NCBI GenBank assembly: GCA_018672315.1
Contig: CP076053.1
Span: 620,001 to 684,000, forward strand
DNA: 64,000 nt
Direction: 5' to 3'
Origin: Nocardioidaceae bacterium
Lineage (GTDB): Bacteria; Actinomycetota; Actinomycetes; Propionibacteriales; Nocardioidaceae
Each line of letters begins with the position of its first letter. Position 1 is the first letter of the stretch. The notes under the pieces were generated by a model, which was not told where the DNA came from, did not search any database, and saw only the letters and a list, made by a program, of their open reading frames with translations. Both the position numbers and the translations under genes were made by a program. Below, piece after piece: positions 55,492-64,000 of the stretch.

Positions 55492-58302
55492 TTGTCCGAG
55501 AACGAGTCCTCGTCCGGCAAGAACCTCGTCGCCGGCCCCCCGGTCATCACCGGCGGCCTGCCCACCGGCCTTCCCGACATCGACCCCGCGGAGACCGAGG
55601 AGTGGCTCGACGCTCTCGAGGCGCTGGTCGACGAGCGCGGTCCGGCGCGGGCCCGCTACGTGATGCTGAAGCTCCTGCAGCGCTCCCGCGAGCGCAGCGT
55701 CGGGGTGCCCGGGCTGCGCAGCACCGACTACCTCAACTCCATCCCGCCGGAGAAGGAGCCGTGGTTCCCCGGCGACGAGGAGCTCGAGCGCAACGTACGC
55801 CGCATCATCCGGTGGAACGCCGCCGTCATGGTCTCCGCCGCCAACCGCGAAGGCCTCGAGGTCGGCGGTCACATCGCCTCCTACGCCTCCGCGGCGAGCC
55901 TGTACGAGGTCGGCTACAACCACTTCTTCCGCGGCAAGGACGACCCCGGCGGCGGCGACCAGGTCTACATCCAGGGCCACGCGTCGCCGGGCATCTACGC
56001 CCGCGCGTGGCTGCTGGGTCGCCTCACCACCGAGCAGATCGGCCGCTTCCGCCAGGAGAAGCAGCACGGTGAGGGCGAGGGACTCTCCTCCTACCCGCAC
56101 CCGCGATCGATGCCCGACTTCTGGGAGTTCCCCACCGTCTCCATGGGGCTGGGCGCCATCGGCTCGATCTACCAGGCGCGCTTCAACCGCTACCTGCAGA
56201 ACCGCGGCCTGAAGGACACCTCCGACCAGCACGTGTGGGCGTTCCTCGGCGACGGCGAGACCAGCGAGCCGGAGACCCTCGGCGCGATCCACCTCGCCGC
56301 CCGCGAGGAGCTCGACAACCTCACCTTCGTCATCAACTGCAACCTGCAGCAGCTCGACGGACCCGTGCACGGCAACGGCAAGATCATCCAGGAGCTGGAG
56401 TCGATCTTCCTCGGTGCCGGCTGGCACGTCATCAAGGTCGTGTGGGGCCGTGAGTGGGACGACCTGCTCGCCAAGGACGTCGACGGCGAGCTCGTCAACA
56501 AGATGAACGCGACGCCGGACGGCCAGTTCCAGACCTACGCCACCGAGTCGGGCTCCTACATCCGAGAGCACTTCTTCGACTCCCCGGGCCTGAAGAAGCT
56601 CGTCGAGCACATGAGTGACGAGCAGCTCGAGGCGCTGCCCCGCGGCGGCCACGACTACCGCAAGGTCTTCGCCGCGTTCAAGGCGGCCAGCAAGCACGTC
56701 GGGCAGCCCAGCGTGATCCTGGCGCACACCGTCAAGGGGTGGACGATCGACGCCCTCGAGGCGAAGAACGCCACCCACCAGATGAAGAAGCTGAGCAAGG
56801 ACGACCTGAAGAAGTTCCGCGACCGGCTGCGGCTGCCGATCAGCGACGCCCAGATCGAGGACTCGCCGATCGCGCCCTTCTACCACCCGGGCGAGCACAG
56901 CAGGGAGCTCGAGTACCTCAAGGAGCGTCGCCGGTCCCTCGGCGGGCCGCTGCCCGAGCGCCGCGTCAAGGTCTCCAAGCTGCTCACGCTGCCGAAGGAG
57001 GACGCGTACGCCGCCCTGAAGAAGGGGTCGGGCAAGCAGAAGGTCGCCACCACGATGGCGCTCGTACGCCTGCTGCGTGACTTCTTGAAGGCCGACGACT
57101 TCGGTCAGCACATCGTGCCGATCGCACCCGACGAGTACCGCACCTTCGGCATGGACTCGCTGTTCCCGACGGCGATGATCTACGACCCGCAGGGCCAGCG
57201 CTACGAGTCCGTGGACCGCAAGCTGCTGCTGAACTACAAGCAGTCCGAGAAGGGGCAGCTCCTCCACGAGGGCATCAGCGAGGCCGGGGCGATGGCCTCG
57301 ACGATCGCGGCCGGGTCCTCCTACGCCACCCACGGCGTGCCGATGATCCCGTTCTACTTCTTCTACTCCATGTTCGGCTTCCAGCGCACCGGCGACTCGA
57401 TCTGGCAGATGGCCGACCAGATGTCGCGCGGGTTCCTCATCGGCGCCACCGCGGGCCGCACCACGCTGACCGGCGAGGGCCTGCAGCACGCCGACGGGCA
57501 CTCCCCCCTGCTGGCGGCAACGAACCCGGCGGTCGTGCACTACGACCCGGCGACGGCGTACGAGGTGGCGCACATCGTGCGCTCGGGCCTGGAGCGCATG
57601 TACTCCGTCACCGACGCGCACCCGCAGGGCGAGGACCTCATCTACTACATGACGGTCTACAACGAGCCGGTCCAGCAGCCGGCCGAGCCCGAGGACCTCG
57701 ACGTGGACGCCCTGCTCAAGGGCATGTACCACTTCGCCGACGCACCGCAGGTCGAGGCCCGCAACGGGGACGGCGCAGCACCCCGGGCCGCCCTCTTCGC
57801 CTCCGGTGTCGCGCTGCCGTGGGCCCGGGAGGCCCAGCAGATGCTCGCCGAGGACTGGGGGGTCGCCGCGGAGATCTGGTCGGTGACGTCCTGGAACGAG
57901 CTGCGACGCGAGGCCGAGGAGGTCGGCGACTGGAACCTGCTGAACCCCGGCGAGGAGCCGCGTACGCCGTGGGTCACGACCCAGCTGCAGGGACTCGCCG
58001 ACGAGGGCGTCCCCGCCGTCGCGGTCAGCGACTTCATGACCGCGGTGCCGATGCAGATCGCGCCGTACGTGCCGGGCCCGTTCGCAGCCCTCGGCGCCGA
58101 CGGCTTCGGGTTCGCCGACACCCGTGCGGCGGCGCGGCGCTGGTTCCACATCGACGCCGAGTCCCTCGTGGTGCGTACGCTCCGCGCGCTCGCCGACCAG
58201 GGTGACATCGACCGCGAGGTGGTCGTGAAGGCGTTCGAGCAGTACCGCATCGACGACCCCACGGCGATGCAGGGTGTGAAGCAGGAGGGCGCCGACGCCT
58301 GA
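55492..58302 (+). CDS. aceE: Pyruvate dehydrogenase E1, homodimeric type
   Basis: A 936-residue AceE that decarboxylates pyruvate with thiamine diphosphate and passes the acetyl group to the lipoyl E2. The TPP/Mg site is [16 protein letters not shown] (about residues 253-268), with the N-terminal family segment [22 protein letters not shown] and the active-site region [16 protein letters not shown]. The start is TTG 55492 (TAGGAGACC upstream), giving MSENESS, which agrees with the family's short N-terminus. A single gene covers what is alpha plus beta in other E1s. Confidence 0.96.
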   Translation: MSENESSSGKNLVAGPPVITGGLPTGLPDIDPAETEEWLDALEALVDERGPARARYVMLKLLQRSRERSVGVPGLRSTDYLNSIPPEKEPWFPGDEELERNVRRIIRWNAAVMVSAANREGLEVGGHIASYASAASLYEVGYNHFFRGKDDPGGGDQVYIQGHASPGIYARAWLLGRLTTEQIGRFRQEKQHGEGEGLSSYPHPRSMPDFWEFPTVSMGLGAIGSIYQARFNRYLQNRGLKDTSDQHVWAFLGDGETSEPETLGAIHLAAREELDNLTFVINCNLQQLDGPVHGNGKIIQELESIFLGAGWHVIKVVWGREWDDLLAKDVDGELVNKMNATPDGQFQTYATESGSYIREHFFDSPGLKKLVEHMSDEQLEALPRGGHDYRKVFAAFKAASKHVGQPSVILAHTVKGWTIDALEAKNATHQMKKLSKDDLKKFRDRLRLPISDAQIEDSPIAPFYHPGEHSRELEYLKERRRSLGGPLPERRVKVSKLLTLPKEDAYAALKKGSGKQKVATTMALVRLLRDFLKADDFGQHIVPIAPDEYRTFGMDSLFPTAMIYDPQGQRYESVDRKLLLNYKQSEKGQLLHEGISEAGAMASTIAAGSSYATHGVPMIPFYFFYSMFGFQRTGDSIWQMADQMSRGFLIGATAGRTTLTGEGLQHADGHSPLLAATNPAVVHYDPATAYEVAHIVRSGLERMYSVTDAHPQGEDLIYYMTVYNEPVQQPAEPEDLDVDALLKGMYHFADAPQVEARNGDGAAPRAALFASGVALPWAREAQQMLAEDWGVAAEIWSVTSWNELRREAEEVGDWNLLNPGEEPRTPWVTTQLQGLADEGVPAVAVSDFMTAVPMQIAPYVPGPFAALGADGFGFADTRAAARRWFHIDAESLVVRTLRALADQGDIDREVVVKAFEQYRIDDPTAMQGVKQEGADA

Positions 58303-58336
58303 GTCGGACCGAGACCGACCCGGTCCACACCGCCCC

Positions 58337-58367
58337 ACGGCACCCCGTCAGGACGGCGGGGTGCCGT
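58337..58367 (+). terminator. Terminator hairpin after aceE
   Basis: ACGGCACCCCG (58337-58347), 9-base loop, CGGGGTGCCGT (58357-58367), 34 bases after the aceE stop. A strong 11-bp stem without a long U-tract, as usual in this genome. Confidence 0.85.
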
Positions 58368-58508
58368 TGTGCGTCGTGGTAGGTGCGCCCGCGCCGTTCG
58401 CGCCGTGGCATGTCACGAGTGTGTCGCAACTCGATGCGGACTGACGGGGGCGGTCGTGGCGAGGTGGACGTCACGCATACGTCTGCGTAGTGTGCGGCGC
58501 ACCACAGG

Positions 58509-58526
58509 CCGTGACTCCGGTCACGG
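58509..58526. promoter_or_regulatory. CRP/GlxR-like palindrome upstream of livG
   Basis: CCGTGAC-tccg-GTCACGG reads as cGTGActccggTCACg, fitting the TGTGA-N6-TCACA form of actinobacterial CRP/GlxR sites at 8 of 10 consensus positions. It lies 45 bases before the livG start. Regulation of the liv operon by a cAMP-receptor-like protein is an inference. Confidence 0.5.
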
Positions 58527-58570
58527 CTTGTGTCGTCTCGTCTTCTTCCTCCCCCACCCAGGAGAACTCT

Positions 58571-59338
58571 GTGCCGACCGACTCCGCCGCGCTGGCACTG
58601 CGCGACATCACCGTCCGCTTCGGCGGGGTGACCGCCCTCGACGGCGTGACCGTCGAGGTGCCCGACCGCACCGTGGTGGGGATCATCGGCCCCAACGGCG
58701 CCGGCAAGACGACCCTGTTCAACGTCGCCTGCGGCTTCGTCACCGCCGACGCCGGCACCCTGCACCGCAGCGGGACCGCGATCACCGGGGTCAAGCCGCA
58801 CCAGCTCGCCGGCCACGGCATCGCCCGCACCCTGCAGGGCCTCGGCCTCTTCGACCACCTGACCGTGCTCGACAACGTCACGCTCGGCGCCGACCGTCAC
58901 GGCACGGCGGGCTTCTGGTCCTCCCTGTTCGCCCGCAGCGGCGCGGACGAGGCCGCACTCCGCGAGCGGGCGCACCGGGTGATGGCGCAGCTCGAGATCC
59001 TCCCGTACGCCGAGGCGTACCCGCCCTCCCTGCCGTACGCCGTGCGCAAGCAGGTGGCCCTGGCGCGGGCGCTGGTCTCGGACCCCGACGTGCTGCTGCT
59101 CGACGAGCCGGCCTCGGGCCTCTCCTCCGACGAGATGGAGGCGCTGGGCGACCGCATCCTCGCCGTCAAGGAGACCACCGCGGTGATGCTCGTGGAGCAC
59201 CACATGGACCTGGTGATGCGCGTGTGCGACCGCATCGTCGTGCTGAACTTCGGTGAGGTCATCGCCACCGGCACCCCCGACGAGGTCCGCGAGGACCCCG
59301 CCGTCATCGCCGCCTACCTCGGGGAGTCGGCCGCATGA
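58571..59338 (+). CDS. livG: Branched-chain amino acid ABC transporter ATPase LivG-like
   Basis: A 255-residue ATPase with Walker A GPNGAGKT (40-47) and Walker B LLLDEPASGLSSDE. The signature, normally LSGGQ or LP(Y/F)GQQR in this family, reads LPYAVRKQ (154-161) here. The start is GTG 58571, with AGGAG seven bases upstream. With LivF it should drive the HM permease. It is the first gene of the five-gene operon, and its TGA overlaps the livF ATG. Confidence 0.92.
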   Translation: MPTDSAALALRDITVRFGGVTALDGVTVEVPDRTVVGIIGPNGAGKTTLFNVACGFVTADAGTLHRSGTAITGVKPHQLAGHGIARTLQGLGLFDHLTVLDNVTLGADRHGTAGFWSSLFARSGADEAALRERAHRVMAQLEILPYAEAYPPSLPYAVRKQVALARALVSDPDVLLLDEPASGLSSDEMEALGDRILAVKETTAVMLVEHHMDLVMRVCDRIVVLNFGEVIATGTPDEVREDPAVIAAYLGESAA

Positions 59339-60099
59339 GCACTCCCACGACCCACACGTCGGGAGACGGATCCGCCGCCACCGGTGCGGCCGGCTCGCTG
59401 CACGTGCGCGACCTGACCGTCGCGTACGGGCCCGTCCGCGCTCTCAAGGGCGTCTCGCTCGAGGTGCCCGCCGGTCAGCTCACGGCGGTGCTCGGCGCGA
59501 ACGGCGCGGGCAAGACGACGCTGCTGCGTACGATCTCCGGCCTCGTCCGACCGGCGTCCGGGGAGATCACCTTCGACGGCGAGGACGTGACCCGCACCAG
59601 CAGCGAGCGTCTGCCCGGCATGGGTCTCTCGCAGGTGCCCGAGGGCCGTGGCGTCATCACCGAGCTGACGGTCGAGGAGAACCTCCGGCTCGGAGCCCTG
59701 GGCCGCCGCAAGGGTGCCGACGCCCGGTCGCTCGACGAGATCTACGAGCAGTTCCCCATCCTCGGCGAACGGCGCAGCTACACCGCGCACACGCTCTCGG
59801 GCGGTGAGCGGCAGATGCTCGTCATCGGGCGCGCCCTCCTGGCCTCCCCCACTCTCCTCCTGCTCGACGAGCCCTCGCTCGGCCTCGCGCCGCGCATCGT
59901 CAGCCAGATCTTCGGCATCCTCCGCGGGCTGGTCGACGACCAGGGCCTGAGCGTGCTGCTCGTCGAGCAGAACGCCAAGAGTGCCCTCTCGGTCGCCGAC
60001 CACGGGGTCGTGCTCAACCTCGGCGAGGTCGTCGCCGACGCGCCCGCCGCCGACCTGGCGGACGACGACCAGCTCCGCCGCGCCTACCTGGGATTCTGA
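59335..60099 (+). CDS. livF: Branched-chain amino acid ABC transporter ATPase LivF
   Basis: A 254-residue ATPase with an intact set of motifs: Walker A GANGAGKT, signature LSGGERQM, Walker B LLLDEPSLGL and the LivF-typical QVPEGRGVITELTVEENL. A 20-residue disordered start precedes it. The intact LivF next to the unusual LivG means one of the two ATP sites may be weak. It is followed after 10 bases by livH. Confidence 0.94.
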   Translation: MSTPTTHTSGDGSAATGAAGSLHVRDLTVAYGPVRALKGVSLEVPAGQLTAVLGANGAGKTTLLRTISGLVRPASGEITFDGEDVTRTSSERLPGMGLSQVPEGRGVITELTVEENLRLGALGRRKGADARSLDEIYEQFPILGERRSYTAHTLSGGERQMLVIGRALLASPTLLLLDEPSLGLAPRIVSQIFGILRGLVDDQGLSVLLVEQNAKSALSVADHGVVLNLGEVVADAPAADLADDDQLRRAYLGF

Positions 60100-60109
60100 G
60101 GAGACACCC

Positions 60110-60991
60110 GTGCAACAGCTGTTGACCCTGTCCCTGAACGGCATCGTGCTGGGTGCCGTGTACGCCGCCTTCGCCCTCGCCCTGGTGCTCATCTGGCGCT
60201 CGACGCGCATCGTGAACTTCGCGCAGGCCCCGATGGCGATGCTCACCACCTACCTGGCGTTCGTCGTGCTCGACGCGGGCCTGCCGTGGTGGCTGGCCTT
60301 CGTCGCCGCCCTCCTCGGCGGTCTCGCGATCGGCGCCGTGACCGAGCGGCTGATCGTGCGACACGTCGAGGGCGGTCCGGAGATCAACGCGGTGATCCTC
60401 ACCCTCGGGCTCTTCATCGCCTTCACGGCCCTCGCCGGCGTGATCTTCGGCAGCGACTACCGGTCGTTCCCGACCGGCCCGTTCGGTGTCCGGGGATTCC
60501 GTGCCGGTGACCTGATCATCGCGATCACCCCGTTCCAGATCTTCTCGATCATCGCCGTCATGGTGGTGCTCGTCGCGCTCGTCGCGCTCTTCCGCTTCAC
60601 CGACATCGGCCTGCGGATGCGTGCCTCGGCCTTCAGCCAGGAGACGGCGAGGCTGCTCGGCGTACGCGTCGGCGCGATGCTGACGCTGGGATGGGCCCTG
60701 GCCGCGATGGTCGGCTCGTTGGCCGGCATCCTCATCGCCGGCGGCGGCCTGGTGTTCCCGCACTACATGGACGCCATCGTGGTCTTCGGCTTCGTCGCCG
60801 CGGTGCTGGGCGGACTCGACAGCCCCTTCGGCGCCGTGGTCGGTGGACTGATCCTCGGCATGGCGCTGAGCTTCGTCGGCGGTTACCTCAACGACAGCTA
60901 CCAGGCCCTCACCGCGCTGGTCATCCTGATGCTGGTGCTCACGCTCAAGCCCGGCGGACTGTTCTCCACGACCAAGGCGAGGCGGGTCTGA
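60110..60991 (+). CDS. livH: Branched-chain amino acid ABC transporter permease LivH
   Basis: A 293-residue permease of the LivH type, about eight helices. The first helices are SLNGIVLGAVYAAFALALVLIW, then VNFAQAPMAMLTTYLAF; the ATPase-contact loop is around RMRASAFSQETARLLGV, followed by GGGLVFPHYMDAIVVFGFVAAVLGGLDSPFGAVVGG. It forms the pathway with LivM. GTG 60110 is 10 bases after livF with GAGGAG in front. Its TGA overlaps the livM ATG (TGATG). Confidence 0.93.
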   Translation: MQQLLTLSLNGIVLGAVYAAFALALVLIWRSTRIVNFAQAPMAMLTTYLAFVVLDAGLPWWLAFVAALLGGLAIGAVTERLIVRHVEGGPEINAVILTLGLFIAFTALAGVIFGSDYRSFPTGPFGVRGFRAGDLIIAITPFQIFSIIAVMVVLVALVALFRFTDIGLRMRASAFSQETARLLGVRVGAMLTLGWALAAMVGSLAGILIAGGGLVFPHYMDAIVVFGFVAAVLGGLDSPFGAVVGGLILGMALSFVGGYLNDSYQALTALVILMLVLTLKPGGLFSTTKARRV

Positions 60992-62172
60992 TGAGCCAGC
61001 GCACCAGCCAGGACACCACCGAGGAGACGCCCGTCGTCTCCGGCGCCGAGCAGAAGCGCAAGCAGACCTCGGGTGACAGCGACCGGTCCGTGGCCGACCG
61101 GGGCCGCGCCCTGTGGGCGCGCGCCATGGCGCACACGGGCGCACGGCACCTGATCTTCGCCCTGGCCGCCTTCGTCGTGGTGGTCGTCGTGATCGAGTCG
61201 ACCAGCGACTTCGCGAGCTTCGAGATGACGCGCTTCGGCTACTACGCGATCGCCGCGGCCGGACTGACGGTGCTGACCGGCATCAACGGACAGCTCTCCC
61301 TGGGCCACGGGGCGTTCATGGCCGTGGGGGCGTACACCGCGGCGCTGTTGCTGACCGACGACCGCGCGACGCCGCTGCTGCTGGTGCTCGTCGCCTCGGT
61401 GCTCACCACCCTGGTCGTGGGCGCCCTCGTGGGCGTGGCCGCCGCCCGGTTGTCGGGGCCCTACATCGCCGGTGCCACCCTCGCCCTCGCGATCGCCGCG
61501 ACCCAGGTGCCCCTGGCCGTCCGGTCCCTCGGCGGCGAGCAGGGCCTCACGCTCGGCTCCGTCGACGTGCCGACCTGGGTCGCCGACGTCCACTTCTTCA
61601 TCCTGGGCCGCGAGCTCAGCACGAACCAGTACCTCGCGTACCTCACCTGGATCGTGCTCATCGTGGTCTTCGTGATGCTGGCGAACCTCAAGTCCTCCCG
61701 CGTCGGCCGCCGCTGGGCCGCCGTCCGCGACGACGAGGTCGCCGCCGAGCTCGTCGGCATCGACCTCGGCAAGGACCGCGTCGTCGCCTTCGTCGTCAGC
61801 TGCGGCGCCGCGGGCATCGCCGGCGCGTTCCTCGCCCTCGCGACCAGCCTCGCGGCACCGGGCAACTTCCGCCTCGAGCTCAGCCTGCTGCTCCTGACCG
61901 CCATCGTGCTCGGCGGGCTCGGCACGCTCTCGGGTGCTCTGATCGGCGCCGCGCTGCTGACCTACCTTCCCGGCTACGCCACCGACGCCGGCGCAGCGCT
62001 CGGCCTCAGCTCGCTCAAGGCCGCAGAGATCGCCCCGCTGGTCTTCGGCGCCGTCATGGTCGTGGTCATCCTGCTCGCGCCCTCGGGCCTGATGGGAGAG
62101 GTGCTGCGACGCCGCGCCGTACGCCGAGCCGTCAAGCGCGCCAAGGCCGCCGAGACCCCGAAGACCGCCTGA
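60991..62172 (+). CDS. livM: Branched-chain amino acid ABC transporter permease LivM
   Basis: A 393-residue permease. A charged, about 50-residue cytoplasmic N-terminus leads to helices including GYYAIAAAGLTVLTGINGQLSLGHGAFMAVGAYTAALL and the ATPase-contact loop VRDDEVAAELVGIDLGKDRVVAF, the usual LivM signature. The C-terminus is basic. Partner of LivH in the same operon. Confidence 0.94.
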   Translation: MSQRTSQDTTEETPVVSGAEQKRKQTSGDSDRSVADRGRALWARAMAHTGARHLIFALAAFVVVVVVIESTSDFASFEMTRFGYYAIAAAGLTVLTGINGQLSLGHGAFMAVGAYTAALLLTDDRATPLLLVLVASVLTTLVVGALVGVAAARLSGPYIAGATLALAIAATQVPLAVRSLGGEQGLTLGSVDVPTWVADVHFFILGRELSTNQYLAYLTWIVLIVVFVMLANLKSSRVGRRWAAVRDDEVAAELVGIDLGKDRVVAFVVSCGAAGIAGAFLALATSLAAPGNFRLELSLLLLTAIVLGGLGTLSGALIGAALLTYLPGYATDAGAALGLSSLKAAEIAPLVFGAVMVVVILLAPSGLMGEVLRRRAVRRAVKRAKAAETPKTA

Positions 62173-62233
62173 CCACCACCCCCGAACCCACCAACGGCGG
62201 ACGATCCTCGCCGCCGCGACCAAGGGAGACACA

Positions 62234-63592
62234 ATGAAGCGAACGACCCGTCCGACCATGGTGGCTGCCGGCCTCCTGGCCGGAAGCCTGATGCTGAGCG
62301 CCTGCGGCGCCGGCGGTCGCGAGGAGGGCGGAGGCTCCGGCACCGACTCCGGCGAGGCCGGCGACACCACCGGCGTGACCGACTCGACCATCTCCATCGG
62401 CACGCACATGCCGCTGACGGGCGTCGCCGCACCGGGCTACTCCGAGATCCCGACCGGCTCGGCCGCCTACTTCGACTTCGTCAACGAGAACGGCGGCGTC
62501 AACGGCCGCACGATCGAGTACGCCGTGCAGGACGACGCCTACAACCCCACGAACACGACGAACGTCGTGCGTGAGTTCGTCCAGCAGGACCAGGTCTTCG
62601 GCATCATGGGCGGCCTGGGCACCCCGACGCACGGCGCCGTCGTCGACTTCCTCAACGAGCAGGAGGTGCCCGACCTCTTCGTGTCCTCGGGCTCCATCGC
62701 CTGGGGCGACGACCCGCAGGCCAAGCCGTACACCTTCGGGTGGCAGCCCGACTACGAGATCGAGGGCAAGATCATCGGTCAGTACGTCGCGGAGAACTTC
62801 CCCGACGCGCAGGTCGGCCTGTTCCTGCAGGACGACGACCTGGGTGCCGACGGCGAGATCGGCCTGCGCCAGTTCATCGACGACCAGATCGTCTCGGTGG
62901 CCCGCTACACCTCCGGCAACACCGACGTCGCGCCGCAGATCACCCAGCTGCAGTCCGACGGCGCAGACCTGGTCATCGGGTTCAACACGCCGTCCTACAC
63001 CGCGCTCAGCCAGCTGGTGGCTCTGCAGACGCAGTTCGACCCGCAGTGGATCTACACCAACGTCGGGTCGGACCCGGCGCTCGTCGGCGGTCTGCTGGCG
63101 AACTTCTCCGAAGGTGCGGTCGACGAGGGCGCGAGCGCCCTGGACGGCGTGCTCACCACCGCGTACATCCCCGGTGTCGACACCCCCGAGGACCCGTGGG
63201 TGCAGCTGTGGGAGCGCGTGTGGGAGGAGCACGGCGGTGAGGGCGAGCTGACCAACTACCGCATCTACGGCATGAGCCAGGCGTACGCGTTCGTCCAGGC
63301 CCTGCAGGCCGCAGGTGAGGACCTGACGCGTCAGGGCATCGTCTCGGCGCTCGAGGAGGTCGGAGGCAGCCTCGAGGGGCCGCAGCTGGCGCCCTTCCGC
63401 TACTCCGCCGACTCCCACCTCGGCATCGGCGGCATGCGGATGATCGAGCTGGAGGGCACCGAGAGCAACGAGCTGACCCCGGTGCTCACGACCGACCTCG
63501 GCGAGGGCACCCCGATCGAGGCCGACGCGTCCGAGCAGGCGAACGACGCCCCGCCGGAGAACGGCATTCCGGACGTGCAGCCCGTCGGCTGA
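62234..63592 (+). CDS. Branched-chain amino acid-type ABC substrate-binding lipoprotein
   Basis: A 452-residue LivJ/LivK-type lipoprotein with lipobox LMLSAC (Cys near residue 25), a Gly/Ser/Glu linker and a two-lobe periplasmic-binding fold (ISIGTHMPLTGVAAPG; AYFDFVNENGGVNGRTIEY; GIMGGLGTPTHGAV; KPYTFGWQPDYEIEGKIIGQYV). Such proteins bind leucine-type amino acids, but also urea, amides or aromatic compounds, so the ligand is not certain. GGGAG lies upstream of the ATG. Last gene of the operon. Confidence 0.93.
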   Translation: MKRTTRPTMVAAGLLAGSLMLSACGAGGREEGGGSGTDSGEAGDTTGVTDSTISIGTHMPLTGVAAPGYSEIPTGSAAYFDFVNENGGVNGRTIEYAVQDDAYNPTNTTNVVREFVQQDQVFGIMGGLGTPTHGAVVDFLNEQEVPDLFVSSGSIAWGDDPQAKPYTFGWQPDYEIEGKIIGQYVAENFPDAQVGLFLQDDDLGADGEIGLRQFIDDQIVSVARYTSGNTDVAPQITQLQSDGADLVIGFNTPSYTALSQLVALQTQFDPQWIYTNVGSDPALVGGLLANFSEGAVDEGASALDGVLTTAYIPGVDTPEDPWVQLWERVWEEHGGEGELTNYRIYGMSQAYAFVQALQAAGEDLTRQGIVSALEEVGGSLEGPQLAPFRYSADSHLGIGGMRMIELEGTESNELTPVLTTDLGEGTPIEADASEQANDAPPENGIPDVQPVG

Positions 63593-63610
63593 CGTCTGAC
63601 AACACAGCAG

Positions 63611-63646
63611 AACGCCCCTCCCGGTCCTCGGACCGGGAGGGGCGTT
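63611..63646. terminator. Strong terminator of the liv operon
   Basis: A 17-bp perfect stem (63611-63627 and 63630-63646: AACGCCCCTCCCGGTCC and its complement) with a minimal loop, then CTTCGT. It follows the binding-protein stop by 18 bases and separates it from the convergent hydrolase gene, which may share it. Confidence 0.93.
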
Positions 63647-63686
63647 CTTCGTACCGAGCCTATGCCGGGAGGGGTGCTCTCCGGGG

Positions 63687-64000
63687 TCAGGCGGTGACGC
63701 CGCTGCGCCGGGCGGCGATGGGGCTGACCGGGGTCAGCGGGCGGTCGCCCGCGCCCTCGCGCACCGCGGGCGCACCGGGGCCGTGCAGCAGCAGGTCGCG
63801 CCACATCTCGCGCTCGTGCACGGCGGGCTCGGTGCTGCGGATGAAGTCCTTCATGATCTTCACGACGCGCTCGGGGTGGTCCTTGTGGGGGAAGTGGCCG
63901 GCGTTGGCAATCACCTCGACCTGGGCCGACGGGGCGATCTCGCGGGCGATGGCCGCGTGCCGCACGGGGATGACCATGTCGTCGGCGCCCCAGATGACAC
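63687..64000 (-). CDS. Alpha/beta-hydrolase, C-terminal part (5' truncated)
   Basis: The minus-strand frame is open to the window edge and reads VIWGADDMVIPVRHA, the Asp-bearing strand of alpha/beta hydrolases (acid Asp), and then IANAGHFPHKDHPERVV with the catalytic His. The nucleophile part lies outside the window. An about 25-residue C-terminal tail is Pro/Ala/Gly-rich. The substrate is unknown. It is convergent with the liv operon across a terminator. Confidence 0.88.
   Translation of the reverse strand, partial: VIWGADDMVIPVRHAAIAREIAPSAQVEVIANAGHFPHKDHPERVVKIMKDFIRSTEPAVHEREMWRDLLLHGPGAPAVREGAGDRPLTPVSPIAARRSGVTA

Overview
The window is very GC-rich, gene-dense chromosomal DNA that begins and ends inside genes. 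It most resembles a Nocardioidaceae actinobacterium (Nocardioides or a relative). This is an inference from the codon style, the many GTG starts, the many leaderless promoters of form TAnnnT-N6/7-ATG/GTG, and gene content such as DUF3052, a GlnE/GlnA2 pair, RNase H/phosphatase-zinc ribbon-Nif3, and AhpE next to a homodimeric-type AceE. From memory, glnE-glnA2, panB, RNase H, zinc ribbon, Nif3, ahpE, DUF3052 and aceE occur in the same general order around Rv2221c-Rv2241 of Mycobacterium tuberculosis. The 25-58 kb part is therefore an old actinobacterial core block with accessory genes inserted. No insertion sequence, prophage or CRISPR array was seen.

Layout. 0-2.4 kb: an SMP-30-like fragment, then an ABC exporter behind an iron-box-like site. 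2.4-7.5 kb: an AztABCD-type zinc uptake cluster with a Zur-like box between two divergent promoters and two AztD-like lipoproteins flanking the binding protein gene. 7.7-10.3 kb: a gene for an 87-residue protein built of three 23-residue repeats, followed by a strong hairpin, a JmjC/cupin 2-oxoglutarate oxygenase and a sucrase-ferredoxin-like protein. This is the best candidate for an undescribed peptide-modification system. 10.3-16 kb: TetR/MFS pair, MFS transporter, arsenate-reductase-like phosphatase, 5'-3' exonuclease, MarR regulator. 16-24.5 kb: DODA-type dioxygenase, flavin monooxygenase, DEAD-box helicase, amidase, PLP enzyme, FUSC membrane protein, with two copies of a 92-96 bp palindromic repeat.

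24.5-39.4 kb: two acylphosphatases, glnE, a glutamine amidotransferase, glnA, nadE, panB, map, an AbiEi/DUF559-like protein and a short UvrA-like protein. 39.4-41.4 kb: rnpB (RNase P RNA) and an RNB exonuclease. 41.5-49.8 kb: two paralogous SigE-type sigma factor/membrane protein pairs flank the conserved Nif3-zinc ribbon-RNase H operon, with two unrelated tandem-repeat arrays nearby. 49.9-55.2 kb: DHFR-like protein, two acyl-CoA synthetases, tRNA-Val, AhpE, DUF3052. 55.5-58.3 kb: aceE. 58.5-63.6 kb: a complete five-gene branched-chain-amino-acid-type ABC transporter (livG-F-H-M and binding protein) ending at a strong terminator. The window ends in an alpha/beta hydrolase on the minus strand.

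Translational coupling is the rule: aztB/aztD/aztC, JmjC/ferredoxin-like, TetR/MFS, both sigma/membrane pairs, amidotransferase/glnE, Nif3/zinc ribbon and the liv genes all overlap by a few bases or abut. Function calls rest on reading motifs by eye; no database search was run.
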